A stretch of DNA of 64,000 bases, from positions 1 to 64,000 of the forward strand of contig JBQTHL010000080.1 of the NCBI GenBank assembly GCA_052389915.1. Reading direction: 5' to 3'. This DNA comes from Panacagrimonas sp052389915. GTDB lineage: Bacteria > Pseudomonadota > Gammaproteobacteria > Nevskiales > Nevskiaceae. Positions 1-7,746 of this stretch are shown here, piece by piece (positions within the stretch are counted from its first letter, which is position 1; the number at the start of each line of letters is the position of its first letter). The position numbers and the translations under genes are program-made. The notes under the pieces were generated by a model. It ran no database searches, had not been told where the DNA came from, and saw only the letters and a list, made by a program, of their open reading frames with translations.

Positions 1-239
1 GGCCGCCCTACACCGGGCTGCTGAACCCGTTGACGCAGTTCTTCCGCCAGCGCTTCGCCAGCGGCTATCTCGTCATCCAGCAGGGAGGTGCGTCGCTCGC
101 GCTTCAGCAACTCGACGACAGCCGCCTGCACGATGCCGCCCGCAGCGCGCGCAGCCGGCGATTGCAGTTCCGGCAGGATGGTCGTTTCCAGCGCCTCGCG
201 AATCAGCGTCAGATAGCGATCGTTGGTGATGAGCCGCAT
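1..239 (-). CDS. Small helical protein, partial (possible LvaB/DUF6285-like kinase partner)
   Basis: The reading frame starts at an ATG (complement of 237-239) and runs off the left edge, giving 79 visible codons. It begins MRLITNDRYLTLIREALE and is entirely helix-prone, charged and soluble, with no signal peptide. It lies 16 bases after the stop of the TonB receptor, on the same strand, so it is probably in that transcription unit. Its length and pattern (an early ETTILPELQSPAARAAGG stretch) recall the small helical proteins encoded beside APH-type kinases at 45651-46121 and 57976-58476. The family link is inferred from pattern only; the next gene leftward, outside the window, would settle it. 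Confidence 0.55.
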   Translation of the reverse strand, partial: MRLITNDRYLTLIREALETTILPELQSPAARAAGGIVQAAVVELLKRERRTSLLDDEIAAGEALAEELRQRVQQPGVGR

Positions 240-255
240 GCGCCGCTGCCCGAGA

Positions 256-2757
256 TCAGAACTCGACCTTCATGCGAACGCCATACAAGCGTGGCGAATT
301 CAGCACTTCGTTGCGACCCAGATCATCGACGAACACCACTTCGTTGTACTCCTCGTCGGTCACGTTCTCGCCGAAGAGCGTGAACTGCACCTGCCAGGGA
401 TCGTAGAAATAGCTGACCCGCGCGTTGATCAGGCTGTACTCCTCTCGCGCGTAGAGATCGGAGTTCTGCGGCAGGAAGAAGAAGCCGGAGTTGTGGTAGA
501 TGTCCGCACCCAACTCGATGCTGCCCGATCCCAACTGGATTGCCTGATTGATGCCTACGGAGTAGGTCAGGTCAGGCGACCGCACGATCTCGTTGCCGGT
601 GAAATCGCGCGGCCCGAGCACCGGGACCAGCCCGCCCGGCCCGAACGCGAGCCCGGTGGCTTCGTCGAAGCCGCGACCGTCAGGGTAGTCGGTGTACTCG
701 GTGTCCAGAACCGTGACGGCGCCGGTCAGCACGAGGCCCGGATTGAAGCTCGGCAGCGGGGTCCAGACGAACTCCGCTTCCGCGCCCTTGATCTCGGAGT
801 CGCCGGCGTTGTCGTAGGTCACCACGCCACCGGAAGCCAGCGCCACGAAGCCGGTGAGCAGTTCCTTCTGTTCGATGAAGAATATGGCCGCATTGAGGCG
901 CAGGTTGGCGTCGAACAGATCGGATTTGAAACCCAGCTCGTAGGAATCGACTTTCTCTTCCTTGACGTCTTCCGGCGTGTCGAAGAAGTTGACCGTGTTG
1001 TAGGTCGGGCTCTTGAAGCCACGCGCCCAGGAGGCGTAGATCTGGCTCAGTTCGCTGGTGCGCCACTGCAGCGCGACCTTGGGCGAAAACTGCTTGGCCT
1101 TGAGCGTGGGCACCTCGTCGCGCCGCAGGAAGATCTCGCGCCCGTCGTTGCCGGTAGGCACCGCCAGGCTGGCGTTCTCCAGGTCGCGATCCTCTTCCTG
1201 GTAGCGCCCACCCAGGGTCAGGCTGAAGGCCTCGGAAATCTTGTAAGTGCCCTGGAAATACACCGACATCGATTCGCTGGTCAGCACACCGTGGCTGTTC
1301 AGGCTCACGCCGCTGGCGAGGTCCGGCAGACCGACGCCGGTGAGCAGGCCGTTGAGCCGGCCGACCAGGCCAGCGACAGCCGGAATCGGCAGCAAGGTCG
1401 TCAGGAAATTGGGCGCCACGTTGAGCTGGAGTGGATCGAATCCGCCGGATGAGTCGAGGTAATAGAAGCCGCCCACCCACTCGAAACGATCGCTGCCCGG
1501 AGTGTCGTCGTTGGACAGGAATTGCAATTCCACCGTCTCCTGCTTCGAGAGCTGCTTGAGCGAGGTGAAGCTGATGAGAGGCAGATCGCTTTTGTCGAAG
1601 TCGGAGCGCACGAACGGCGCTTCCTGCTCCTGGTCGGACAGGATCAGCTTGGTCGTGAACCAGGGCAGACGCCAGTCCACGATGCCCGAGTAGATGGTGG
1701 CCTCGGTGGTGGCGCCGGCGAGCTGGTCGTAGCTGAGATGCCGGTCGCGCTTGGGGTCTTCCTGCAACACCAGCGAAAGCACCGGGGCCACGCGCGTGTT
1801 CTCGAAGCTCAGACCGGCATTGTTGCTGGCCTCGGCGTAGGCGCCGGTGACGGTGATGGCCAGCGTGTCCGTGGCGTCCCAGCGCAGCTTGGCGCGCCCG
1901 CCGCGCGAGTCGATGTCGATGATGGGTCCGGTGCCGTCCTGGTAGTCGTTGGTGTAGTAATTGTCGTGCTCGTTGTAGAAGCCCGAGACGCTCGCGGCCA
2001 GGCCATCGAAGATCGGCAGGTCGAGGTAAAGCAGCGCGTTTCTTTCGTCGAACTTGTCGCCGTACTCCAGTTTCAGATCGCCGCCGAATTCGCTGCCCGG
2101 ATCAGGCGTGATGATGCTGATGGCGCCGCCAGTCGCGTTGCGTCCGAACAGCGTGCCCTGCGGACCTTTGAGCACTTCCACGCGCTTGACCCGGCCCAGC
2201 GTGTCGGAGCTGCCCTGCGAACCCAGCAGGGCCACGCCGTCGAGGTAAAACGGCACGCTGGCATCGGCGCCGGGCAGGAAGGCGTCAGTGCCGACGCCGC
2301 GCAGGTAGGCCACGCTGAAACCGGCCGCGTTGGTGATGGTGAGTCCCGGCGTGGCGCGTTCCAGATCCTGAGCGGATTCGATGCCAATGGCGTCCAGAAT
2401 TTCCGGGCTGTAGGCGCTGATGGCGATGGGAACTTCCTGGATGTTCTCCTCGCGCTTCTGGGCCGTGACCACGATCTCTTCGGTCAGGCGGCTGGCGGAT
2501 TTTTCTGTGGGAGCGTCCGCGCTCGGAGCTTCCTCAGCCGTGCTCTCGACCGGAATCGTTTCCAGCGGCGGTTCGGAGCTTGCGGCTTCCGCTTCGGGGG
2601 CGATGGCATCGGTCTGCTCGATGGGAGCGGCGGCGCTTTCGTCCGGCATTGCAGGGGCGTCAGCCTGCGGCGCTTCGACCGGTTCGTCCTGGGTCATTCC
2701 CGGCAGGGGCAGAACCAGCGCGCTGCCCAGCACGATTCCCCTCAAGGTCTTGCTCAT
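256..2757 (-). CDS. TonB-dependent outer membrane receptor
   Basis: A protein of 833 residues for energised uptake of a bulky substrate across the outer membrane. Residues 1-23 form a signal peptide (MSKTLRGIVLGSALVLPLPG). A roughly 70-residue Pro/Glu/Ala-rich spacer follows, then a TonB box EEIVVTAQ at 93-100. The plug has YLRGVGTD, RVEVLKGPQGTLFGRNATGG and SIITP motifs; the remainder is a 22-strand-type barrel ending GVRMKVEF with C-terminal Phe. The start is fixed by a strong GAGGAGGAG Shine-Dalgarno upstream of ATG 2757; the frame is open further upstream but that part has no signal-peptide character. The substrate is unknown; similar receptors in degraders import sterol- or polycyclic-type compounds. 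The upstream region carries an ATAACGNNCGTTAT palindrome, a likely TetR-family operator. Confidence 0.95.
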   Translation of the reverse strand: MSKTLRGIVLGSALVLPLPGMTQDEPVEAPQADAPAMPDESAAAPIEQTDAIAPEAEAASSEPPLETIPVESTAEEAPSADAPTEKSASRLTEEIVVTAQKREENIQEVPIAISAYSPEILDAIGIESAQDLERATPGLTITNAAGFSVAYLRGVGTDAFLPGADASVPFYLDGVALLGSQGSSDTLGRVKRVEVLKGPQGTLFGRNATGGAISIITPDPGSEFGGDLKLEYGDKFDERNALLYLDLPIFDGLAASVSGFYNEHDNYYTNDYQDGTGPIIDIDSRGGRAKLRWDATDTLAITVTGAYAEASNNAGLSFENTRVAPVLSLVLQEDPKRDRHLSYDQLAGATTEATIYSGIVDWRLPWFTTKLILSDQEQEAPFVRSDFDKSDLPLISFTSLKQLSKQETVELQFLSNDDTPGSDRFEWVGGFYYLDSSGGFDPLQLNVAPNFLTTLLPIPAVAGLVGRLNGLLTGVGLPDLASGVSLNSHGVLTSESMSVYFQGTYKISEAFSLTLGGRYQEEDRDLENASLAVPTGNDGREIFLRRDEVPTLKAKQFSPKVALQWRTSELSQIYASWARGFKSPTYNTVNFFDTPEDVKEEKVDSYELGFKSDLFDANLRLNAAIFFIEQKELLTGFVALASGGVVTYDNAGDSEIKGAEAEFVWTPLPSFNPGLVLTGAVTVLDTEYTDYPDGRGFDEATGLAFGPGGLVPVLGPRDFTGNEIVRSPDLTYSVGINQAIQLGSGSIELGADIYHNSGFFFLPQNSDLYAREEYSLINARVSYFYDPWQVQFTLFGENVTDEEYNEVVFVDDLGRNEVLNSPRLYGVRMKVEF

Positions 2758-2868
2758 CTCTCTCTCCTCCTCGCAATGTCCGACTGTGTTCCCAGTTCGT
2801 CCGTCCTTTATAGCGTCCCTACCCGTGCGGCGCCGAACGCTCGATCGAAATCCAGATCCACAAACTTG

Positions 2869-2882
2869 ATAACGACCGTTAT
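2869..2882. promoter_or_regulatory. Palindromic operator ATAACGACCGTTAT in the divergent promoter region
   Basis: A perfect inverted repeat with 6-base arms (ATAACG/CGTTAT) and a 2-base centre lies between the TonB receptor (minus) and the small membrane protein (plus). On the plus strand it overlaps a consensus -10 TATAAT at 2880-2885, with TCCACA (4/6 match to TTGACA) 17 bases before it. The same TAACGNNCGTTA core occurs at 35126-35137 in front of the SDR operon that contains a TetR gene. That makes a TetR-type repressor site the best reading. Confidence 0.55.
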
Positions 2883-2977
2883 AATAATGACAGACTATTA
2901 ATGCCCATGACAAATAGCGCCGGCCCAGATGCGGACTGCGGTACTTCGATCGGACGGGCAAAGCCACGAGGACCGCA

Positions 2978-3190
2978 ATGAAACTGCATACGCCTGAGGG
3001 TCGCGAGCTGATGGAAGTGCTGAGGGTGGAGCGCGACGGAGATCGGCTCGTGGTACGCGGCATCATCATGGGTACCATGCCGACGCGCGCCGTGATCCGG
3101 CCAGAGCAGATTCGCGCGGCTTTCGGGCTATTGAGTTGGGGGCTGATCTGGAGCGTTCTGGTGCTGCTGTTCAAGCGCACCTCAAGCTGA
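2978..3190 (+). CDS. Small membrane-anchored protein of unknown function
   Basis: Seventy residues starting MKLHTPEGRELMEVLRVERD. The N-terminal part is a compact polar beta-type segment; the C-terminal part (about 48-65, GLLSWGLIWSVLVLLFK) is one transmembrane helix followed by a short basic tail. Its stop ends one base before the start of the downstream flavoprotein, so the two are almost certainly co-translated. An AGGA sequence precedes the ATG. I do not recognise a named family. Its position suggests it anchors or assists the oxidoreductase. Confidence 0.65.
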   Translation: MKLHTPEGRELMEVLRVERDGDRLVVRGIIMGTMPTRAVIRPEQIRAAFGLLSWGLIWSVLVLLFKRTSS

Positions 3191-3191
3191 C

Positions 3192-4781
3192 ATGGCCGGC
3201 AAGCTCTACGACTTCGTCGTCGTCGGTGGCGGTTCCAACACGCTCACCGCCGCCGCGTATCTCGCCGCGGGCGGACACAGCGTTGCGGTGCTGGAGCGGC
3301 GCAGTTGGGTCGGCGGCGGCTGCATCACGCGCGAAGCGACCGTGCCGGGTTTCAAGCACGACCTGCACGCCACCAACGTGTTCCTGGTCAAGGCCAATCC
3401 GCTGATCCGCTGCGACGAGCTGGGACTGCTGTCGAAATTCGGGCTCGAATACATCACCACCGACGAGCCCTATCACGGAAGCCTGTTCGAAGACGGCACG
3501 GGTGTGCGCGTGTTCACCGATCTGGATCGTACTTGCGCGGCTCTGGCCGAACTCGACTCCGTCGATGCTCAGGCCTATCGCACATTCGCGGGACACGCCG
3601 CGCAATTCGTGGACCTGATGTCCTGGGGCATGTTCGCGCCGCCGGCCGATCCGGCGACCTTCGTCGAACTGCTCGGCCAAAGCACCCAGGGCCAGTACCT
3701 GCTGGACCTGATGCAGCGCAGCGCCTGGGAAGTCATCAGCCAGACCTTCCGCGACCCGCGCATCCAGACGCACCTGTATCGCATGACGAGCGAGATGATG
3801 GTGTCGTCCGAGCAAAAGGGCACGGCCTTCGCGCTGTTCATCATCCTGGGTTTCTCGCACCGCTATCCGAGCGGCTTCGTCAAGGGCGGCAGCCAGAATT
3901 TTTCCGATGCGCTCGCGAGGTGTATCCAGCATCACCGCGGCGAAATCCGGATGGATACCGAGGTGGTTCGACTCGAAACATCCGGCGGTCGCGTACGCGC
4001 CGCGATCACCGCGGGCGGCGAACGCTTCGAAGCGCGTCACGCCGTGATCGCCGGCATCGCGCCCTGGAATCTCGATCGTTTCGTCGATGGTCTCGATCCG
4101 GCCATGCTCGCCAATGCGCGCGCAGCGCGATCCAGCGACTTCGGCGTGTTCCTCAGCAGCTATGCGCTCAAGCAGCCGGTGCGTCCGCGCTATCGCGACA
4201 ACCTGCAACGCATGCAGATCAACCAGTGCGTGCACTCCGACGTGGGCCGCATTCGCAAGGAGTTCGACGATCTGCGCCGCGGCCGCATGCCGGCGCACTA
4301 CTACGCCAACTTCATCTGCCAGAGCATTCACGACCCCACGCGCGCGCCGCCGGGCCAGGCGACGCTGTACCTGTACCACATGGTCCCGATGATTCCGGAA
4401 GGCCGCACGCTCGGCGCCTGGGAAGAACTGCGCGAGCCGTTCGCGCAATGGCTGTTCGAGGGCGCCAGCGCCTACATCGAAAACCTCACGTCCGACCGGG
4501 TGCTCGGCGCGCACCACGAGAGCCCGCTCGACATGGAGCACTGCCTGCCCTCGTTCCGCACCGGCGACGTGATGGGTCTGGGCACCTTTGCCGAGCAGTT
4601 CCTCGGCGGACGCCCGACACCGGGGCTGGCCCAATACCGCGTGCCCGGAATCGAGCGCCTATACCTGTGCGGACCGTTCATGCATCCGGGCGGCGGTGTT
4701 ACTGGCGGCGGACGGCCCGTGGCCATGCGGGTGATGGCCGATCTGGGGATGAATCTGGATCGGGCGTTTCCGTATCACTGA
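3192..4781 (+). CDS. FAD-dependent oxidoreductase, phytoene desaturase-like
   Basis: A flavoprotein of 529 residues in the phytoene dehydrogenase/amine oxidase superfamily (COG1233 type). The N-terminus has a Rossmann ADP-binding segment (DFVVVGGGSNTLTAAAYLAA) followed by VLERRSWVGGGC, which contacts FAD. The C-terminus has the second FAD motif LYLCGPFMHPGGGVTGGG. Such enzymes desaturate or oxidise hydrophobic substrates such as carotenoids and retinoids. No carotenoid genes (crtB, crtE) are nearby, and the neighbours are a TonB receptor and a small membrane protein. A catabolic oxidation of an imported lipid-like compound is therefore more likely than pigment synthesis. The substrate is unknown. 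Confidence 0.88.
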   Translation: MAGKLYDFVVVGGGSNTLTAAAYLAAGGHSVAVLERRSWVGGGCITREATVPGFKHDLHATNVFLVKANPLIRCDELGLLSKFGLEYITTDEPYHGSLFEDGTGVRVFTDLDRTCAALAELDSVDAQAYRTFAGHAAQFVDLMSWGMFAPPADPATFVELLGQSTQGQYLLDLMQRSAWEVISQTFRDPRIQTHLYRMTSEMMVSSEQKGTAFALFIILGFSHRYPSGFVKGGSQNFSDALARCIQHHRGEIRMDTEVVRLETSGGRVRAAITAGGERFEARHAVIAGIAPWNLDRFVDGLDPAMLANARAARSSDFGVFLSSYALKQPVRPRYRDNLQRMQINQCVHSDVGRIRKEFDDLRRGRMPAHYYANFICQSIHDPTRAPPGQATLYLYHMVPMIPEGRTLGAWEELREPFAQWLFEGASAYIENLTSDRVLGAHHESPLDMEHCLPSFRTGDVMGLGTFAEQFLGGRPTPGLAQYRVPGIERLYLCGPFMHPGGGVTGGGRPVAMRVMADLGMNLDRAFPYH

Positions 4782-4802
4782 TCCGCGCGGACTGCCCTCG
4801 CA

Positions 4803-5312
4803 TCAGGAAGCTGCGTTTGCCTGCGAAAACTCGCGAGTCTGTTGTTGCGCCAGCACCACTGCATGCGCAGCGACGCCTTCTTTTCTGCCGATATGACCCA
4901 TGCCTTCGTTGGTCGTGGCCTTGATGTTCACGGCGCCGGGCGCCAAACCCAGGTCGGCCGCCAGCCGCTCGCACATGGTCTGCGTGTGTGGTGAAACGCG
5001 CGGCACCTGGGCGATCAGGGTCAGGTCTGCGTTGACCGGCGCGTAGCCGGCTTCACGCACGCGACGCATGACCTCGCGCAGCAATTCGCGGCTGTCGATG
5101 CCCCTGAATTTCGCATCGGTATCCGGAAACAGCTTGCCGATGTCGCCGAGGGCGCAGGCACCGAGCAGCGCATCGCACAGGGCGTGAATCAGCACGTCGC
5201 CGTCGGAGTGGGCAATCAGGCGATAAGGACAGGCGATGAACACGCCACCGAGCGTGACGCCCTCGCCCGGTTCGATCCGGTGCGCGTCGTAGCCGTGGCC
5301 GATGCGGAACAT
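4803..5312 (-). CDS. ispF: 2-C-methyl-D-erythritol 2,4-cyclodiphosphate synthase
   Basis: IspF, 169 residues, makes the cyclic diphosphate in the non-mevalonate (MEP) isoprenoid pathway. It begins MFRIGHGYDAHR, with the metal-binding Asp and His of the GYDAHR motif. It also has HSDGDVLIHALCDALLG and the C-terminal GMGHIGRKEG segment that corresponds to the family's CDP-binding TGRGEG region. I start at 5312 rather than the longer open frame, because the upstream residues derive from the heptamer repeat tract. It lies downstream of ispD on the same strand, as in most Gammaproteobacteria, but the two are separated by an unusual repeat. Confidence 0.97.
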   Translation of the reverse strand: MFRIGHGYDAHRIEPGEGVTLGGVFIACPYRLIAHSDGDVLIHALCDALLGACALGDIGKLFPDTDAKFRGIDSRELLREVMRRVREAGYAPVNADLTLIAQVPRVSPHTQTMCERLAADLGLAPGAVNIKATTNEGMGHIGRKEGVAAHAVVLAQQQTREFSQANAAS

Positions 5313-5391
5313 CAGTTTCCAGTTTCCAGTTTCCAAACGCGCCCGGCCAGTCTCCGGAAACCGGAAACCGAAAACCGAAAACCGAAAACTG
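5313..5391. repeat. Heptamer tandem repeats in inverted arrangement between ispF and ispD
   Basis: Three head-to-tail copies of the heptamer CAGTTTC (5313-5334) are followed after about 20 bases by five copies of a complementary-sense heptamer of GGAAACC/GAAAACC form (5355-5391). The two halves pair imperfectly (CAGTTTCC against GGAAACTG-like units), so the transcript can form a long hairpin immediately upstream of the ispF start. No coding function. It resembles short-period intergenic repeats that spread by slippage or recombination. Confidence 0.85.
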
Positions 5392-5397
5392 TCTTGC

Positions 5398-6111
5398 TCA
5401 CGGTTGCGACTCCGCGTGCCCCAGCCAGAACTCGGCCAGCAGCAGGTCTTCCGGATACGTGACCTTGAGGTTGCTTTCGCGACCGCGCACGAGCTTCGGC
5501 TTGTAGCCCGCGCGTTCCATCGCGCTGGCTTCGTCGGTGACTTCGAGATTGCGTTCCTCGCAATCGTGCAAGGCCTGGCGCAGCAGGTCCAGACGAAACA
5601 ATTGCGGCGTCTGTGCGCGCCAGATCAGCGAGCGATCCAGGGTCGCAGCAACCTTGCCCTTCTTGCCTTTCTTGAGCGTGTCGGTCACGGGCATGGCGAG
5701 CAGGCCGCCGTGCTCGTCGTCGGCTTCGTCGCGCAGGCGTTCGAGGTCAGACCAGTCGAGACAGGGTCGCGCCGCGTCATGCACCAGCACGAACACTTCC
5801 TCGAAGCCGCGCGTGCGATCCGTCACCGCCTCCAACCCCGCGAGCACGGATTCGGCGCGGGCAGAACCGCCGGTCGTGACAACGATCTTGGGATGGCGCG
5901 CAATCGCAAGCTTCGGATAGTCCGTATCGGACTTGGCCAGGACCAGTACCAGACCGTCGATCCAGCCCGAGTCGAGAAAGGAGGAAACGCTCCATTCCAG
6001 CAGCGCGCGTCCGCGTAGGCTCAGGTACTGCTTCGGCTTGTTGGTGCCCATGCGCGATCCGCCGCCCGCAGCGGGAATCACTGCCCAGTAGCGTGGGGCC
6101 TTGCCGTTCAC
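5398..6111 (-). CDS. ispD: 2-C-methyl-D-erythritol 4-phosphate cytidylyltransferase
   Basis: IspD, 237 residues, transfers CMP from CTP to methylerythritol phosphate in the MEP isoprenoid pathway. The CTP-binding loop is WAVIPAAGGGSRMGTNKPKQY, with the catalytic Arg and Lys. It also has VHDAARPC and TDEASAMERAG, which match family blocks. The start is a GTG at 6111 (complement of 6109-6111), giving MNGKAPRYWAVIP; no ATG lies between the previous gene and the catalytic loop. Order ftsB-ispD-ispF is the common gammaproteobacterial arrangement. Confidence 0.96.
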   Translation of the reverse strand: MNGKAPRYWAVIPAAGGGSRMGTNKPKQYLSLRGRALLEWSVSSFLDSGWIDGLVLVLAKSDTDYPKLAIARHPKIVVTTGGSARAESVLAGLEAVTDRTRGFEEVFVLVHDAARPCLDWSDLERLRDEADDEHGGLLAMPVTDTLKKGKKGKVAATLDRSLIWRAQTPQLFRLDLLRQALHDCEERNLEVTDEASAMERAGYKPKLVRGRESNLKVTYPEDLLLAEFWLGHAESQP

Positions 6112-6142
6112 GTTGGGGATTGCGCGCGGCTCGAAGAGCGCT

Positions 6143-6418
6143 TCACTGCACGACCAGAAAAAACGTTTCGCTGGGCTTGATCATGCCCAGCGAGGTGCGT
6201 GCACGCGCCTCGATGGCCGCCTGTCCGGACTTGAGGTCTTTGACCTCGGCATCCCGTTCCGCATTGCGCACCGCGAGCTGACGATTCTCCACGTGCGCGG
6301 CTTGCACTTCCTGCTGCAAGCGATGCCGGCTCGACAAGCCGTCGCCGGACACCCACAGCCGCCACTGCAAGCCCAGCAACATCAGGGCAAGAATTGCGGT
6401 GGCGGCGTGCTTGAGCAT
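6143..6418 (-). CDS. ftsB: Cell division protein FtsB
   Basis: A 91-residue bitopic inner-membrane protein of the FtsQLB divisome complex. One N-terminal transmembrane helix (about residues 5-24, AATAILALMLLGLQWRLWV) is followed by a periplasmic coiled coil (about 28-72). The C-terminal segment (TSLGMIKPSETFFLV) matches the conserved FtsB end. It starts three bases after the enolase stop, the usual eno-ftsB-ispD linkage. Confidence 0.95.
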   Translation of the reverse strand: MLKHAATAILALMLLGLQWRLWVSGDGLSSRHRLQQEVQAAHVENRQLAVRNAERDAEVKDLKSGQAAIEARARTSLGMIKPSETFFLVVQ

Positions 6419-6421
6419 CGC

Positions 6422-7720
6422 TCAGGAAATCTTGACCGGGAAAGCCGCGCGGCCCGGATAGCGCGCGCGCGCGCCCAACTCGCGCTCGATGCGCAACAAC
6501 TGGTTGTACTTGGCCATGCGATCCGAACGGCACAGCGAGCCGGTCTTGATCTGGGTGGCGGCGGTGCCCACCGCGATGTCGGCGATGGTCGCGTCCTCGG
6601 TCTCGCCCGAGCGGTGCGACACCACGCTGGAATAGCCTGCGTCGGTCGCCATCTGGATGGCGTCGAGCGTCTCGGTCAGCGTGCCGATCTGGTTGGGCTT
6701 GATGAGGATGGAGTTGGCGATCCCTTCGGCGATGCCGCGCGACAAAATCTTGGTGTTGGTGACGAACAAGTCGTCGCCGACGAGCTGAACCTTCTTGCCG
6801 ACTTTGTTCGTCAGCGCCGCCCAGCCCGCCCAGTCGTTTTCGGCGCAGCCGTCCTCGACCGAGATCACCGGGTACTTCGCGCAGATGCCGGCCAGGAACT
6901 CCGCAAATTCTTCCGGCGAAAAACTCTTGCCCTCTCCGTGCAGGTTGTACTTGCCTTTCTCGAAGAACTCGCTCGACGCCACATCCAGCCCGAGATAAAT
7001 GTCCTTGCCCGGCTTGAAGCCCGCCTTCTCGATGGCTTCCAGCAGGCAGTCGAGTGCGGCGACATTCGACGCGAGATTCGGCGCAAAGCCACCCTCGTCG
7101 CCGACCGAGGTGCTGAGGCCGCGATCCTTCAGCACCTTCTTGAGCGTGTGGAAAACCTCCGCACCCCAGCGCAGCGCTTCCGAAAAACTCGGGGCGCCGA
7201 CCGGCAGAATCATGAACTCCTGGATATCGACGTTGTTGTCCGCATGCGCGCCGCCGTTGATGACGTTCATCATCGGCACCGGCAACACATTCGCGCTGAT
7301 GCCGCCCAGATGCCGGAACAGCGACAGGCCGTTCTCGATGGCCGCCGCCTTGGCCGCGGCCAGGCTCACCGCGAGAATGGCGTTGGCGCCAAGGCGCGAT
7401 TTGTTCTCGGTGCCGTCGAGATCGATCATCACCTGATCGAGCTTCGCCTGATCCTGCGCGTCCACGCCTTCGACCGCGCCCGCAATCTCGCCTTCCACGT
7501 TGCCAACGGCCTTGGCCACGCCCTTGCCGAGGTAGCGGCCCTTGCCGCGCTTGGGCGCGCCGTCGCGCAACTCGACCGCCTCGCGCGAGCCAGTGCTGGC
7601 ACCGCTCGGTGCGGCCGCGCGGCCCATCGCGCCGGACTCCAGCATGACCTCGGCCTCGACGGTGGGATTGCCGCGGGAGTCGATGATTTCGAGGGCGGTG
7701 ACGCGGGTGATGATGGACAT
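6422..7720 (-). CDS. eno: Enolase
   Basis: Enolase, 432 residues, interconverts 2-phosphoglycerate and phosphoenolpyruvate in glycolysis. It shows the normal length and family blocks: ASTGSREAVELRDG near the N-terminus, VGDEGGFAPN, GDDLFVTNTKI, the signature IKPNQIGTLTET and SHRSGETEDATIAD. In Gram-negative bacteria it is also a degradosome partner of RNase E and RhlB; an RhlB gene lies at 16258-17535. It starts 26 bases after kdsA. Confidence 0.98.
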   Translation of the reverse strand: MSIITRVTALEIIDSRGNPTVEAEVMLESGAMGRAAAPSGASTGSREAVELRDGAPKRGKGRYLGKGVAKAVGNVEGEIAGAVEGVDAQDQAKLDQVMIDLDGTENKSRLGANAILAVSLAAAKAAAIENGLSLFRHLGGISANVLPVPMMNVINGGAHADNNVDIQEFMILPVGAPSFSEALRWGAEVFHTLKKVLKDRGLSTSVGDEGGFAPNLASNVAALDCLLEAIEKAGFKPGKDIYLGLDVASSEFFEKGKYNLHGEGKSFSPEEFAEFLAGICAKYPVISVEDGCAENDWAGWAALTNKVGKKVQLVGDDLFVTNTKILSRGIAEGIANSILIKPNQIGTLTETLDAIQMATDAGYSSVVSHRSGETEDATIADIAVGTAATQIKTGSLCRSDRMAKYNQLLRIERELGARARYPGRAAFPVKIS

Positions 7721-7746
7721 GCTTTCTCTTGTCAGTTGGTGCGTTG

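Noticed and set aside
223..1452. Long plus-strand open frame opposite the TonB receptor
   Set aside because: Antisense shadow of a well-supported receptor gene; Arg/His/Val-rich and without motifs.
3192..4781. Carotenoid biosynthesis gene crtI
   Set aside because: Only the superfamily matches; no crtB/crtE or other pigment genes nearby and the FAD loop is divergent.
5313..5391. Possible CRISPR-like array
   Set aside because: Period is 7 bases with no spacers and no cas genes; it is a short tandem repeat.
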